Positions 23,548-35,381 are shown, counted from the stretch's first letter. The stretch is DNA of 64,000 nt from Cephalotus follicularis (GCA_001972305.1 BDDD01002389.1:1-64000), one strand, 5' to 3'. A program made the numbers and translations. The notes: generated by a model from the sequence alone, not told the origin.

Positions 23548-23696
23548 ATTAGGTTTTGTTTCCTTAGAAGACCTAACTAGGTTTGACCTGTGAGAATGGG
23601 TAGACAATGGGTTAGGCTGTTTCGGTTTTGATTTTTATGATATGTTTTTTGTTTTTGTTCCTTGTGATGTTTCATCTTTTGGATGCCTTTTCGTAG

Positions 23697-24836
23697 ATGG
23701 CACGTACAAGGAATGCTGCTCGGAGGACTGCACCCGTTGAGGCTCAGGAAGCTAGAAATGAGCCTACTATGGAGGAGCTTGTACGTCAGGCAGTCGCTCA
23801 GGAGGTACGACGCGCGTTGAGTGAGCAGAATCAGAATCAGGGCCGTAGGGAGTCGGTTGTTGCTGACGATGCTCCAGCTGATGTCCAGTTGGGAAGAGAT
23901 GCTGGGGACAAGACTGACACACCCACTTATATCTGGCTATAGCGGTTCCAGAAGCAGAGACCGCAGTCTTTCAGCTCAGCCATGACTCCTGTGGAGGCTG
24001 AGCACTGGATTGCTCATATGGACAAGATCTTTGATGTGCTTGGTTGCAGTGATGAACAAAAGATTAAGTTAGCTGTGTACAAGCTTGAGGGTGATGCTCA
24101 GAAATGGTGGAAAGCTGTGGTTTTGGCTAAGGGTGGTAATTATGAGGAGACTTTGACCTGGTCCGAATTTTGCGAGGTCTTTTATCAACAGTACTTTCCC
24201 ACTACTGATAAGGAGGCTTACGCCAAAGAGTTCATCAATACTAGACAGAAGGATGGAGAGTCGGTCACGAAGTTTCTGACTCGTTTTACTAGGCTTGCTG
24301 GTTTTGCTGGGTCCGCGGCGGGGACAGCGTTAGAGCAGGCAGAAAAGTTCAAGTGGAAGTTGCATTATCAGTTTCGGGGTAAACTGATCAACACCAGGTT
24401 TGCTGATGTTTCAGAAGTAGCAAACACAGCGAAGAACATAGAGCTGGAATGGTTAGATTTCCAGGCAGCTCGTCAGGAAAGTGACAGAGAGAGAAACAGA
24501 GGAGATTCTCAAGGGCAAGGTTCTGGTCAGAATTATAAGAATAGAAATGGCAAGCGTGAGAAGAGGAATGATAACCGGGGACAGCAACAGCCCGGTAATG
24601 TTCAAAGGCAGACACAGGGAGCTGGGGATGCCCAGATTTCCACGTGTGATGTATGTGGTAGACAGCATCCAGTGGGAGTGTGCTACAAGGCTATCGGGGC
24701 CTGTTTTGTGTGTGGACAGAAAGGGCATTTTGTGAAGGATTGTCCTGACCCTCGTGCGAAGGAAAGGAAGGGGAACAATGCAGATCATGGACAGCGCAAT
24801 GTGGGAGGTCGTGTCTTTGCTATCACGACTCAGTAG
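23697..24836 (+). pseudogene. gag: B gag, copy 1
   Basis: Gypsy Gag, which forms the particle and binds RNA. It starts at ATG 23697 (MARTRNAARR). A TAG at 23940-23942 stops it after 81 residues where D has a Glu codon, and the frame then continues unbroken to a TAG at 24834-24836. The capsid (Retrotrans_gag) domain contains WWKAV, FYQQYFPT and EFINTRQKDGESV. A CX2CX4HX4C knuckle (CFVCGQKGHFVKDC, about 24702-24743) lies near the C-terminus, before the protease. This copy is followed by a truncated protease start (24837-25028) and then the second LTR fragment, so it is disconnected from pol. Confidence 0.9.
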
Positions 24837-25028
24837 GCTACTAATGCACCAGGTACTGTTTCAGGCTTTACTTCTATTGGTAACCGTAGGGCTTATGTTT
24901 TGTATGATACTGGATCGACCCACTCGGTTGTAGCGAGGTCTTTTATTCGGCATCTTGGGATGTCTTCGCAGTTGCTTGATCCAGCTTTGGTTCTTTTGAC
25001 CCCTACGGGTTCTTCTGTTTTGATTGCT

Positions 25029-25622
25029 TATGAACTATGACTTATGATTTATGATTTGTGAATCGAAAATAATGTTTTGAAATGTTTCGTAATTGTTCCG
25101 AAAGTTATATGGATTTTATGAAAGTACAAATGTGATTTTACGATTATGTATCTGTTTTAATTACTAACGATTTCTATTAAGTTATTATTGAAACCTTACT
25201 GCTTTTAAATTTATCGTTTAATGTTTTATTTCCCTTATCCGTACTGAGGTTTGCTCAGCCGCATTTTTGTTTCCATGCGGAAGGTTTTCAGGAGCAACGG
25301 GGGAAAGTGTGAAAGAGTGATGACTACCCTATGTCTTTGGATCCTAGGAGTGTGATCCCCATGTTATGTCTAGTAGTCATAAACACTGATGATTATGTTT
25401 TTATGGTTTAAATTTGGAACCAGATTTATGATTTGAGTTTTTCCGCAATTACTTAATATGTTAAATTGTTAAGTTTTAATGTTAAGGTAAGACTGCCACG
25501 TTTTTGGCTGTTTTTGGCTAATAAATAAAGTTATGTTATGATTAGATATGCAATGTTATGTATGATATGACCCTGTGACGATTACCGCCGTCTGGGGGTG
25601 TTACATATTTTGGTATCAGAGC
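25029..25622 (+). other. Internal LTR fragment and second PBS in B
   Basis: A 577-bp copy of the 3' part of the LTR (25029-25605) is followed by a second PBS, TGGTATCAGAGC, at 25611-25622. It includes the twin hairpin at 25244-25280. It lacks the LTR promoter part and the GTCGAC array. Confidence 0.9.
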
Positions 25623-25771
25623 ATTAGGTTTTGTTTCCTTAGAAGACCTAACTAGGTTTGACCTGTGAGAATGGGTAGACAATGGGTTAGGCTGTTTCGG
25701 TTTTGATTTTTATGATATGTTTTTTGTTTTTGTTCCTTGTGATGTTTCATCTTTTGGATGCCTTTTCGTAG

Positions 25772-26911
25772 ATGGCACGTACAAGGAATGCTGCTCGGAG
25801 GACTGCACCCGTTGAGGCTCAGGAAGCTAGAAATGAGCCTACTATGGAGGAGCTTGTACGTCAGGCAGTCGCTCAGGAGGTACGACGCGCGTTGAGTGAG
25901 CAGAATCAGAATCAGGGCCGTAGGGAGTCGGTTGTTGCTGACGATGCTCCAGCTGATGTCCAGTTGGGAAGAGATGCTGGGGACAAGACTGACACACCCA
26001 CTTATATCTGGCTATAGCGGTTCCAGAAGCAGAGACCGCAGTCTTTCAGCTCAGCCATGACTCCTGTGGAGGCTGAGCACTGGATTGCTCATATGGACAA
26101 GATCTTTGATGTGCTTGGTTGCAGTGATGAACAAAAGATTAAGTTAGCTGTGTACAAGCTTGAGGGTGATGCTCAGAAATGGTGGAAAGCTGTGGTTTTG
26201 GCTAAGGGTGGTAATTATGAGGAGACTTTGACCTGGTCCGAATTTTGCGAGGTCTTTTATCAACAGTACTTTCCCACTACTGATAAGGAGGCTTACGCCA
26301 AAGAGTTCATCAATACTAGACAGAAGGATGGAGAGTCGGTCACGAAGTTTCTGACTCGTTTTACTAGGCTTGCTGGTTTTGCTGGGTCCGCGGCGGGGAC
26401 AGCGTTAGAGCAGGCAGAAAAGTTCAAGTGGAAGTTGCATTATCAGTTTCGGGGTAAACTGATCAACACCAGGTTTGCTGATGTTTCAGAAGTAGCAAAC
26501 ACAGCGAAGAACATAGAGCTGGAATGGTTAGATTTCCAGGCAGCTCGTCAGGAAAGTGACAGAGAGAGAAACAGAGGAGATTCTCAAGGGCAAGGTTCTG
26601 GTCAGAATTATAAGAATAGAAATGGCAAGCGTGAGAAGAGGAATGATAACCGGGGACAGCAACAGCCCGGTAATGTTCAAAGGCAGACACAGGGAGCTGG
26701 GGATGCCCAGATTTCCACGTGTGATGTATGTGGTAGACAGCATCCAGTGGGAGTGTGCTACAAGGCTATCGGGGCCTGTTTTGTGTGTGGACAGAAAGGG
26801 CATTTTGTGAAGGATTGTCCTGACCCTCGTGCGAAGGAAAGGAAGGGGAACAATGCAGATCATGGACAGCGCAATGTGGGAGGTCGTGTCTTTGCTATCA
26901 CGACTCAGTAG
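25772..26911 (+). pseudogene. gag: B gag, copy 2 (the copy joined to pol)
   Basis: It has the same protein as copy 1, with the same TAG after residue 81 (26015-26017) and a TAG at 26909-26911. Without those stops the frame would run directly into protease at 26912, as it does in D, where Gln replaces the second stop. The domain order is N-terminal basic region, Retrotrans_gag capsid domain, Gln/Arg/Asn-rich linker and one CCHC knuckle at about 26777-26818. Confidence 0.9.
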
Positions 26912-28975
26912 GCTACTAATGCACCAGGTACTGTTTCAGGCTTTACTTCTATTGGTAACCGTAGGGCTTATGTTTTGTATGATACTGGATCGACCCACTC
27001 GGTTGTAGCGAGGTCTTTTATTCGGCATCTTGGGATGTCTTCGCAGTTGCTTGATCCAGCTTTGGTTCTTTTGACCCCTACGGGTTCTTCTGTTTTGATT
27101 GCTGAGTGCTTTTATGCTTGTCCTCTTGTTTTTGATGATCGGATTCGTGATACGGACCTTTTGCCTATCGATATATATGACTTTGATATGATTCTGGGTA
27201 TGAACTGGTTGGATCGTCATCGGGCTACGATCGATTGCTATGCTCGGAGGATTCTGTTTGGGGATGTGAACCGTCCTGATTTTGTTTATCAGGGTTCACA
27301 GCCGAGAAAAGAAGTGAAGATTATATCAGCTCTGAAGGCTAGAAAGTTGGTAGCTAAGGGCGCTGAAGGTTTCTTAGCTGTTGTGAAGGATGTCTCAAAG
27401 GTTGAGCCTCGCCTTGAAGACTATCCTGTGGTCAGAGAATTTTATGATGTGTTTTCGGAGGAGTTATCTGGTTTGCCACCGCAACGGGAAGTGGAGTTTA
27501 CCATCGAACTCATTCCTGAAGTCGCACCTATGTCTAAGGCACCTTACAGAATGGCACCGTTGGAACTACAAGAGTTGAAGGAACAGTTGCAAGAGCCGTT
27601 GGATCGGGGTTTCATTCGGCCTAGTGTTTCACCATGGGGTGCTCCAGTTCTTTTCGTGAAGAAGAAAGATGGGTCTATGAGGCTATGCATAGACTACAGA
27701 GAGTTGAACCGAATTACTGTTCGGAATAAATACCCGCTACCTAGGATTGATGACTTGTTTGATCAACTCCAGGGTGCTCGGTATTTCTCTAAGATCGATT
27801 TGAGATCGGGATATCATCGGCTTCGGATAAAGGATGAAGATGTGCCTAAAACTGCTTTCCGTACTCGGTATGGGCATTATGAGTTTCTGGTGATGCCTTT
27901 CGGACTTACTAATGCACCGGCAGTTTTCATGGATCGGATGAATAGGGTGTTCCATGAGTACTTGGATCAGTTTGTTATTGTGTTCATAGATGACATCCTC
28001 GTGTATTCCAAGTCTAAGGAAGAGCATGAAGAACAGCTTCGCATTGTGCTAGGTATTCTGAGGAAGAATCAGTTATACGCGAAGTTCTCGAAGTGTGAGT
28101 TCTGGTTGGAACAGGTGGCGTTTTTGGGTCATGTGGTTACAGCTGAAGGTATCTGTGTGGATCCTGCTAAAGTTGAGGCTATTACTAAATGGCGGAGACC
28201 TACCACAGTGACGGAGGTTAGGAGCTTCTTGGGTTTGGCTGGATATTATAGGTGGTTTGTGGAAGGATTTTCCTCTATAGCCTTACCACTAACTCAGCTT
28301 ATGAGGAAAGGAGCTAAATTCGAATGGAATGAAGAACGTGAAGCAAGTTTCGAGAAACTGAAGAATGGTCTTGTGTCAGCACCGATTCTTCGTTTACCAT
28401 TTGGGTCGGGCGGATACCAGTTATACAGTGATGCTTCTAAGAAGGGTTTGGGATGTGTTCTGATGCAGCACGGTCATGTGATAGCTTATGCTTCGAGACA
28501 GTTAAAGCCTTACGAATTTAACTATCCTACGCATGATCTCGAGTTGGCAGCAGTAGTGTTTGCATTGAAGATTTGGAGGTACTACTTGTACGGAGAAACT
28601 TGTGACGTCTTTACCGATCATAAGAGTCTAAAGTACATCTTTACGCAGAAAAAGTTGAACATGCGTCAGAGAAGGTGGTTAGAACTTCTGAAAGACTATG
28701 ATCTGAACATTCAGTACCATCCTGGTAAGGAAAATGTGGTAGCTGATGCTCTTAGTCGGAAGAGTTCTGGGAGTGTAGCGGCTTTGCTTACACAGCCGCA
28801 GTTGATCGCCGATATGGAGCGGATGGATTTACATCTGTATGTTCGGGGTTCTGAAGGTTGTGTTGCTGCAATGAATGTTGAGCCTACTCTTATATCTCAG
28901 ATTAAGACAGCTCAGAGTGATGATGGTGAGCTTTGGGCCTTAGTCCAGAATGTTGAAAAGGGTAAGCAATCGTAG
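26912..28975 (+). CDS. pol: B pol: aspartic protease, reverse transcriptase, RNase H
   Basis: The Ty3/gypsy pol core copies element RNA into DNA. The protease active site is YDTGSTHS (about 26978-27001). The RT spans about 27560-28240 with the [22 protein letters not shown] and [15 protein letters not shown] blocks and the catalytic box FIDD (about 27985). RNase H carries SDASKKGLG (about 28430), the Asp of the FTDHKSLKY block (about 28610) and [10 protein letters not shown] (about 28735-28764). No residue loss is obvious in the catalytic boxes. The frame is open from 26912 to a TAG at 28973-28975, where D has a Glu codon. A first Met is at 26975, but the true product would be a gag-pol polyprotein. 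Confidence 0.92.
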   Translation, partial: ATNAPGTVSGFTSIGNRRAYVLYDTGSTHSVVARSFIRHLGMSSQLLDPALVLLTPTGSSVLIAECFYACPLVFDDRIRDTDLLPIDIYDFDMILGMNWLDRHRATIDCYARRILFGDVNRPDFVYQGSQPRKEVKIISALKARKLVAKGAEGFLAVVKDVSKVEPRLEDYPVVREFYDVFSEELSGLPPQREVEFTIELIPEVAPMSKAPYRMAPLELQELKEQLQEPLDRGFIRPSVSPWGAPVLFVKKKDGSMRLCIDYRELNRITVRNKYPLPRIDDLFDQLQGARYFSKIDLRSGYHRLRIKDEDVPKTAFRTRYGHYEFLVMPFGLTNAPAVFMDRMNRVFHEYLDQFVIVFIDDILVYSKSKEEHEEQLRIVLGILRKNQLYAKFSKCEFWLEQVAFLGHVVTAEGICVDPAKVEAITKWRRPTTVTEVRSFLGLAGYYRWFVEGFSSIALPLTQLMRKGAKFEWNEEREASFEKLKNGLVSAPILRLPFGSGGYQLYSDASKKGLGCVLMQHGHVIAYASRQLKPYEFNYPTHDLELAAVVFALKIWRYYLYGETCDVFTDHKSLKYIFTQKKLNMRQRRWLELLKDYDLNIQYHPGKENVVADALSRKSSGSVAALLTQPQLIADMERMDLHLYVRGSEGCVAAMNVEPTLISQIKTAQSDDGELWALVQNVEKGKQS

Positions 28976-30316
28976 TTTTGTATGGATGAGCATGGTGTGA
29001 TATGGTTGGGTAATTGGTTGTGTATTCCGTCAGATTCTTCTATCAGAGATGCTGTTTTGTCAGAGGCACACAGTTCTCCATTTTCTATACATCCGGGTTC
29101 TACAAAAATTTATAGGGACTTGAAGAAGAACTTCTGGTGGAATGGAATGAAAAGGGATGTAGCGGAGTACGTTGGGAAGTGTTTGATCTTTCAACAGGTA
29201 AACATTGAGCACCAACGTGCTAGTGGTTTGTTACAGCCCTTGGAAGTTCCGGTATGGAAATGGGAAAGTATATCGATGGACTTTGTGACGGGTTTACCGA
29301 GAACTTTCAGAAGGAACGATGCTATCTGGGTAGTAGTGTATCGATTGACTAAATCGGCTCACTTCTTGGCTATCCGAGAGGACTTTTCGGTTGATCGTTT
29401 GGCTGAAGTGTTTCAGCAGGAGATAGTGAGACTGCATGGGACTCCGGTATCCATTGTTTCGGATAGGGATCCTCGTTTCACTTCGCGGTTTTGGAAAGGG
29501 TTCCAGAAAGCTTGGGGTACTAGGCTCAGTTACAGTACAGCTTTTAATCCACAGACAGATGGGCAGACTGAGAGAACCATCCAGACCTTAGAGGATATGT
29601 TGAGGTCTTGTGCTTTGGAGAGGACTGGGAGCTGGGATGAGTATTTGAGCTTAGTAGAGTTTGCCTACAATAACAGTTGGCATGCAAGTATCGGTATGGC
29701 TCCGTTCGAAGCTCTTTATGGGAGGAAGTGTCGTGCTCCGACATGTTGGGATGAGGTTGGAGAGCGAGTTATCGAAGGACCCGAGCTAGTGCAAATCACT
29801 ACGAAGAAAGTGGCTATAGCAAGGGAGAGATTGAAGGCAGCTCAATCTCGACAGAAGAGTTATGCGGACAGACATCGGAGGGACTTGGAGTTCAAGGTTG
29901 GTGAACATGTGTTCTTGAAAGTTTCACCTTGGAAAGGAGTCCGACGTTTTGGGCTGAAAGGAAAGTTGAGTCCACGGTTTATCGGACCTTTCGAAATTAT
30001 GGAGAAGATAGGCACGGTTGCTTATCGTTTAGCTTTGCCTTGGCAGTTAGCACATGTCCATAACATGTTCCACGTGTCTTTGCTGAGGGGTTATCAGTAT
30101 CATCCCCTACATGTGGTTCACTATCCGTTGGACACTATTCGGGAGGATCTATCGTGTGACGAGGAGGCCGAGGCTATTCTGGATCGACAGGAACGGGTGA
30201 CACGTAACAAGACTGTTTCTTTTGTGAAAGTGCTGTGGAGGAATCATCCCGAACGTGAGGCTACTTGGGAGCTTGAGGAGCATATTCGGGAGCGATATCC
30301 GCACTTGTTTGTTTGA
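28976..30316 (+). CDS. pol: B pol: integrase with C-terminal chromodomain
   Basis: This is the integrase part of the polyprotein, separated from RT by one TAG. The HHCC zinc finger is [20 protein letters not shown] followed by CLIFQQV (about 29065-29200); the second Cys of the usual CxxC is Phe, so zinc binding is probably damaged. Catalytic residues are visible as MDFVTG (about 29276), VSDRDPRFTSRFW (about 29456-29494) and TDGQTERTIQ (about 29554-29583). The Asp usual before RLTKSAHF is Tyr here. The C-terminus (about 30160-30316) has the ILDRQERVTRNKTV...VLWRNHPEREATWE pattern of a chromodomain, which in chromoviruses steers integration to marked chromatin. Open from Met 28982 to TGA. Confidence 0.9.
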   Translation, partial: FCMDEHGVIWLGNWLCIPSDSSIRDAVLSEAHSSPFSIHPGSTKIYRDLKKNFWWNGMKRDVAEYVGKCLIFQQVNIEHQRASGLLQPLEVPVWKWESISMDFVTGLPRTFRRNDAIWVVVYRLTKSAHFLAIREDFSVDRLAEVFQQEIVRLHGTPVSIVSDRDPRFTSRFWKGFQKAWGTRLSYSTAFNPQTDGQTERTIQTLEDMLRSCALERTGSWDEYLSLVEFAYNNSWHASIGMAPFEALYGRKCRAPTCWDEVGERVIEGPELVQITTKKVAIARERLKAAQSRQKSYADRHRRDLEFKVGEHVFLKVSPWKGVRRFGLKGKLSPRFIGPFEIMEKIGTVAYRLALPWQLAHVHNMFHVSLLRGYQYHPLHVVHYPLDTIREDLSCDEEAEAILDRQERVTRNKTVSFVKVLWRNHPEREATWELEEHIRERYPHLFV

Positions 30317-30357
30317 GGTATGTTTATGTTGTGATTTTGGGATGAAATCTTCTTTTT

Positions 30358-30369
30358 AGGGGGGGTGGA
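30358..30369 (+). other. Polypurine tract of B
   Basis: AGGGGGGGTGGA directly precedes the 3' LTR and primes plus-strand synthesis. D has the matching tract (reverse complement of 43028-43040). Confidence 0.85.
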
Positions 30370-32323
30370 TGTAATACCCTGTCTGTTCGTAAATGAGCTT
30401 TACGGACTTTTACGTATGTTTACGGGCTTTTTATGTGTTTTTGTTCGGGATTTTTAATTGTGTTTAATTTTAAAGTCTGGTTGCCCTGTGTTTTCGGCCT
30501 ATGTGATTTGGGCTGACTGATACCAGTCCAATTTTGGGTATGTAATGCTATGTTGGGTTTGGGCCTATTTTAACAAAATTTTATTTCATTAAAACAATTC
30601 ATTTTTATTTTATAAACCCTTTTATTTTATTTATTTTATTTATTTCCTTATTTCCTTTTTCTTTTCTTTCTTTTTCTTTTTTCTTTCCTATTCCTTCTTC
30701 CTCCTTTCACCCGAATTCTCCCTCCTCTCATTACTATCACACATATTCAATCTTCCCATTCCTTATTCAGCCGATTCTGGTCCCCCCTTCTTCCATATAT
30801 GGGCAGATTGTGTCCCCCTTTTTCCTTTTGTGAGCGTCCTTGCTATTTCTTATATGTGTGTCTCTCCTCTTTGTGAAGCCACTGCCGAATCCTGCCAATG
30901 AGTCTGTGTAATCTGCTGTTTTCAACTGTTTTCATTCGTTTGATCCTCGAATCGATCTGAGTCTTTTCCAAAGGCTGATAAGAGTCTGTTTAATGCTTCT
31001 GATGTGTCTTAGACTCTTATACGTATGATTTTGGATGCCTTTTAGATTGTTGTGCTTCAAGTGGAATTTGTTTTAAGTCATCTATCCGTAAGTACTTTGT
31101 GAGCGCATAAGGTACAGATTTTCTGTTCCTTGGCTATCTGATATTTCGAACTGAAAACAGTTTTGCTATGCTTCTTCGTTTATGAAATTGATAATGTTTT
31201 AGGGTTTTGACATGTTTCGAAATTAAAGTTGGTTTGGCATTTTTTTTAAATGATTCCGACTTTATACATATGATATGAAATGATACAGTATGTTATGAAA
31301 TGTATGTTATGACACCGTTGTCAGCGGTTTTTCGATATGTTTTGTGAAAGCATATTTTATGTGATTTTAAATTGATTTTGATAAATCAATATTTTTGAAA
31401 TGAATAATGAGTATTGTACCCACCTATGGGGCGTACCATAGGCACGTCGTGGGCCTGACACGGGGACGTGACACTTCCGTAGCGGTGTGATTAGTCTATG
31501 GCGTCTCTGAGTGTATGAATAAATCTCATGAGGTGAATTTATGGATCCTCTATGTATGATAGAGGCGTATGAATCGATTCTAGTTTATGTGATCTGAGAT
31601 GTGATCAGATATGTGATCCGAGATGTGATCGGATATGTGTATGTGAGAATTGACTTGTGTAGTGTCGTCCACTTAAATTCTAGTGGGCATGTTGAATTAG
31701 CGCCTCCGTTGCCAAATTTATGTTATGTGATATGTATATGGCTCACTATGAACTATGACTTATGATTTATGATTTGTGAATCGAAAATAATGTTTTGAAA
31801 TGTTTCGTAATTGTTCCGAAAGTTATATGGATTTTATGAAAGTACAAATGTGATTTTACGATTATGTATCTGTTTTAATTACTAACGATTTCTATTACGT
31901 TATTATTGAAACCTTACTGCTTTTAAATTTATCGTTTAATGTTTTATTTCCCTTATCCGTACTGAGGTTTGCTCAGCCGCATTTTTGTTTCCATGCGGCA
32001 GGTTTTCAGGAGCATCGGGGGAAAGTGTGAAAGAGTGATGACTACCCTATGTCTTTGGATCCTAGGAGTGTGATCCCCATGTTATGTCTAGTAGTCATAA
32101 ACACTGATGATTATGTTTTTATGTTTTAAATTTGGAACCGGATTTATGATTTCAGTTTTTCCGCAATTACTTAATATGTTAAATTGTTAAGTTTTAATGT
32201 TAAGGTAAGACTGCCACGTTTTTTGCTGTTTTTGGCTAACAAATAAAGTTATGTTATGATTAGATATGCAATGTTATATATGATATGACCCTGTGACGAC
32301 TCCCACCGTCCGGGGGTGTTACA
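30370..32323 (+). mobile_element. 3' LTR of B, 1,954 bp, array deleted
   Basis: The LTR starts TGTAATACCCTG and ends GGGGGTGTTACA. It is collinear with the 5' LTR except for about 824 bp missing where AATCTGCTG (near 30919) joins TTTTCAACTG. The missing block contains the entire GTCGAC array. The twin hairpin is kept at 31962-31998. Confidence 0.9.
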
Positions 32324-32724
32324 ATCTAATCACGGGAAAAAGGATTAATGTGCCCAACCTTATAATCCACCATAGGCTAGAAATACAAGGTATAGAAAAT
32401 ATAGGCTAACTTACAATAGTATTATCACCAAAATCTTCATACATTTTGGAGTTGACTTGAGTGGAGAGTTGCATCACTAACTCCAAAGTGCGGATAAGCT
32501 AGGAAAAGGAACCCTAGGTAAATGGGGTTTAAGAAGCATAAGAGGCTTGGGACATGGATCCCTAGAGAGGAGAATTCAAATAGAGTAATTGAGGATGAAA
32601 GTGAAGAAATGGGTGAAGAGGCTAAAGGAGAAGCCGCAAACGAGCCACAAGTTGATCCAACACCGAATGTCAACCTGCGGAGAACCTAATTTGAAGAAGA
32701 ATTAACGGCTGTAATCAAAGAAAT
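32324..32724 (+). pseudogene. Extra 3' ORF of C1, part 2
   Basis: The frame of 20103-20735 continues after B with the ITGKRINVPNLIIHH segment (about 32329-32375), which resembles the L-x-TG-x-x-V-N-x-x-x-x-I motif of the plant transposon protein family. A stop follows near 32406. A second stretch (about 32550-32724), rich in Glu and Lys, resumes in another frame and leads to the C element boundary. The C TSD (gaaat here, gaatt at 39651) splits a codon run that rejoins to give a sensible frame into part 3. Confidence 0.55.
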
Positions 32725-35368
32725 TGTCAAGACCCTTTCCCGCTAAATCTATGGGACACGTGTTCCGCCGGGGATGGCGTTCCACTTGCCAGCAACCCTC
32801 TTAAACTAAAATTTCCCGAGGAGAAAGCCTGGGTTGGGCTGGGCGCGTAGCTAAAAGGGAAGCCGGGGCAAAGGGTCCAACTCCACTCCTGCTTATGCCC
32901 GAAGCTCAACTTAAAACAAAAGCTCCAAACGCACCGCATCACTTAAGCCCAAGGAGAACACCCATGTGCTCCTGTCATGATCACTTAACTTATCGCGCAA
33001 AAGCATGCCCGGGGAAAGGGCCACGTTCACCGCACCTGCACACTTAAACACCAGCGTACAAAACATGCCCGGGGAGAGGTGCACGCACGCCTCACGTGCT
33101 CACTTAAGCTCCCCTGGGAACACGCCTTGTCCCCTGGCACCCCTGCTCAACATAACAACACTATCACCAAAACGCCCAGCATAACTTAAACACTACTCGA
33201 CAAACTTATGCCCGTCCCGGGCCTTCTTCTAACAAGCCTTCCCTGGCATCTACCCGAGGACTCCTTCTCGGGGTCATACACCAAAGGTCAACCTTATCCG
33301 GGGATAGCCTGCCTCCACGGGTAAAACTCCATATAGATAAAACATCCATCCAGGCCTTAACTATTCTCCCCCGCTAAGCTCATCTTCGCTGTACTAGCCC
33401 GAGGACTCTCTAGCTCCCCTGCCAGGCCTGGGATCACAAAACTCAAAACATGAAAGATTCATAAAAACACAAGATAAACATATCTATCATCTCAAAACAT
33501 TCATAACATATCTTGGAAGTATAAAACCATTACATATCTTGTTCCCTGGCATACATACATTGCCTCCCTGGCAGGAAAAAGAATATCAAAGCTTACCGTC
33601 TATACAAAAGCTATACTCTCAACTACTCTACTACAAAAGAAGTGTAACAGAACCCAAAGAATGCCCCATGCTATGCAATGCTAAATGCTCGAGCTAACGT
33701 TCAATGGTTCTGAGCTCAAAACTACCTTGCTTAGCTATCTAGTGCTGACCTGGAGGATCTCCCCCGGCTGGCTATTCTGCAAAACAGTTTGTGAGGGGAT
33801 TAGTCCAACTGACTAAGTGAATGAAAACAAAACATCCTCTGGTACATTCTAAAAAATTAATGTGCTGAAAGAAAGCTTACCATGAGCATGAATAATTATC
33901 CCAACTGGGGAAAAGACTGTAAACAAACTTATGTCATGGCATACAATAAAGAAACTCTCAAAGTACTTGAAACACTTACTCTTTTCTCTGCTTAGCTGAT
34001 TCTAGAACGTTCATAAAACCTGAAATAAACTTAAAAGTACAACTTATCAAAAGAAAGATATCTGATAAAGAACTGGGGTCCTTCCCGGCTAAACACCCGA
34101 GGAGAACAACTAAACTAGGAACTGGCTTTTCTTTGGTAAGCTAATCTAGGCCGAAGCCTGATTATTACATAATATAGTTGCCAACTTATAGTGGCGCCGA
34201 GTTGATCTGGGCAGAAGCCTGCTTTGCAGTTTCTGCCGAGAACCCATGGTTCCCTTCTGTGCTTGCTATTCCTTGCTTTACTTACTTATCTTAGTTGATG
34301 GCATGATTGCCGAGGATAAAGTCCTCCTCTAGAAGACTTACTGGAAGGCTCTAATCTCTACTCTGGCAACTTAGCTCTGCTGTACTCAAACCCTAAACAC
34401 CATCATAGACAATAGTGTAAAGGAGATCCATGTAGGACCATGGGACAATCTCGCCGGGCTTCCCATCATAGACAATAGTAGACCGAGGAGGTTGCAGCTA
34501 TGTACATAGTGCTCGACTGCACTCAAACCCTAAACACCATCATAGACACTAGTGTAAAGGAGATCGAGGTATGGAACCTGGGGGCAGACTCACTCAACTT
34601 CCTATCATAGACAATAGTAGGCTAAGGAGTGGGGTTTAGCACGTATGCGTTACCTTATCTGGAAAGTGACTAATTCACTTAGAAGAACTTGAGCTCTAGT
34701 GCCCAAGAAACTCTCTTTCTCTCTCTTATGTCAAGGGAAACATACAAAGATGCTAGGGAAACAAATTCCCATTAGAAAGCTCTCACTTTACTGGAGATTA
34801 GAAACTGAAAGAGTTATCAAGAACAACATTATGAAACAACTAGAAACATAGAAAGGATGTCCCACTCACAGTTCTTGGCTACGTTCTTACTGGCTTCCTC
34901 TAACGAGAACTTCTGCTCTTTCTCTACGTCTGCTACTGCGTCTGGCTGCTTCTCCGCTAAGCTTGGAAAGCTTCAAACTGATGTTCTCCTCTCGCTCGTC
35001 AAGGACAAGAAAGAAGAAGAAGAAGAAGAAGAAGAAGAAGAAGAAGAAGAAGAAGAGGAACTAGAGCTCTCTCTCTCAATCTAAAACTCTCTAATCTACT
35101 GAAGCTAGAAGAAAGGATGGCTACAACTCAAATATCTCCTCACTGATCCGAACTTAAGCCGTCAAATGTCTTGGAAGTTGGAATCTTCATCAACAAGCTT
35201 TGCAATTATGTCCTTCAACTTCCACTAATCATGCTTCACACTTGGGCTTATAACATAATCAACACTTAACCTTCCTCTCTTAATCAATTAAGTCCAAAGC
35301 CCATAAAAAAATTTATACACCATAAAAAGTTTTTCTCTTAGGATCCAAAACCGCTATGGGGTGTTACA
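32725..35368 (-). mobile_element. 3' LTR of C
   Basis: On the minus strand it starts TGTAACACCCC and ends GTCTTGACA. It includes a GAA/AAG microsatellite (35012-35056) and GC-rich blocks with repeated CCCGGGGA-like segments near 33000-33300. The GGATTAGTCCAACTGACTA block (33797-33816) is shared with element A. Confidence 0.88.
35012..35056. repeat. GAA trinucleotide microsatellite in C 3' LTR
   Basis: This is a run of about 14 AAG/GAA units. The matching site in the 5' LTR (39290-39345) has diverged to mixed GAA and GAG/GGA units. Any Glu-rich ORF across it is incidental. Confidence 0.9.
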
Positions 35369-35381
35369 TCCTCCCCACCTT
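35369..35381 (-). other. Polypurine tract of C
   Basis: On the minus strand this reads AAGGTGGGGAGGA, directly before the 3' LTR start TGTAACACC. Confidence 0.8.

Larger units (their letters stand above)
22954..27103 (+). repeat. 2,075-bp tandem duplication within B
   Basis: Copy 1 is 22954-25028 and copy 2 is 25029-27103. Each holds the last 577 bp of the LTR, the PBS, all of gag and the first part of protease. The junction at 25028/25029 joins GATTGCT of protease to TATGAACTATG of the LTR. The encoded gag proteins look identical between copies, including the same internal stop, so the stop came before the duplication. A few base differences are visible in the LTR part (for example near 23085 versus 25160). 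Confidence 0.92.
20736..32323 (+). mobile_element. Element B: Tekay/Del-type Ty3-gypsy chromovirus, 11.6 kb
   Basis: This is a full-length element: 5' LTR 20736-23530, PBS 23536, gag, pol with chromodomain, PPT 30358-30369 and 3' LTR 30370-32323. The flanks aacta (20731-20735) and atcta (32324-32328) fit a TSD with one change. A 2,075-bp direct duplication (22954-25028 and 25029-27103) adds a second LTR end, PBS and gag. Three in-frame TAG stops break gag-pol. It is inserted in the extra ORF of C1 in the same strand. Confidence 0.9.

Noticed and set aside
24834..24836. Programmed readthrough of the TAG between gag and protease in B
   Set aside because: D has Gln and no stop at this place, and B has two more TAGs at ordinary sites. 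Simple nonsense mutation is the better reading.
34857..35084. Glu-rich ORF at 34857-35084 and its twin at 39154-39366
   Set aside because: The Glu run is a GAA microsatellite in LTR sequence, and the rest matches no known protein.
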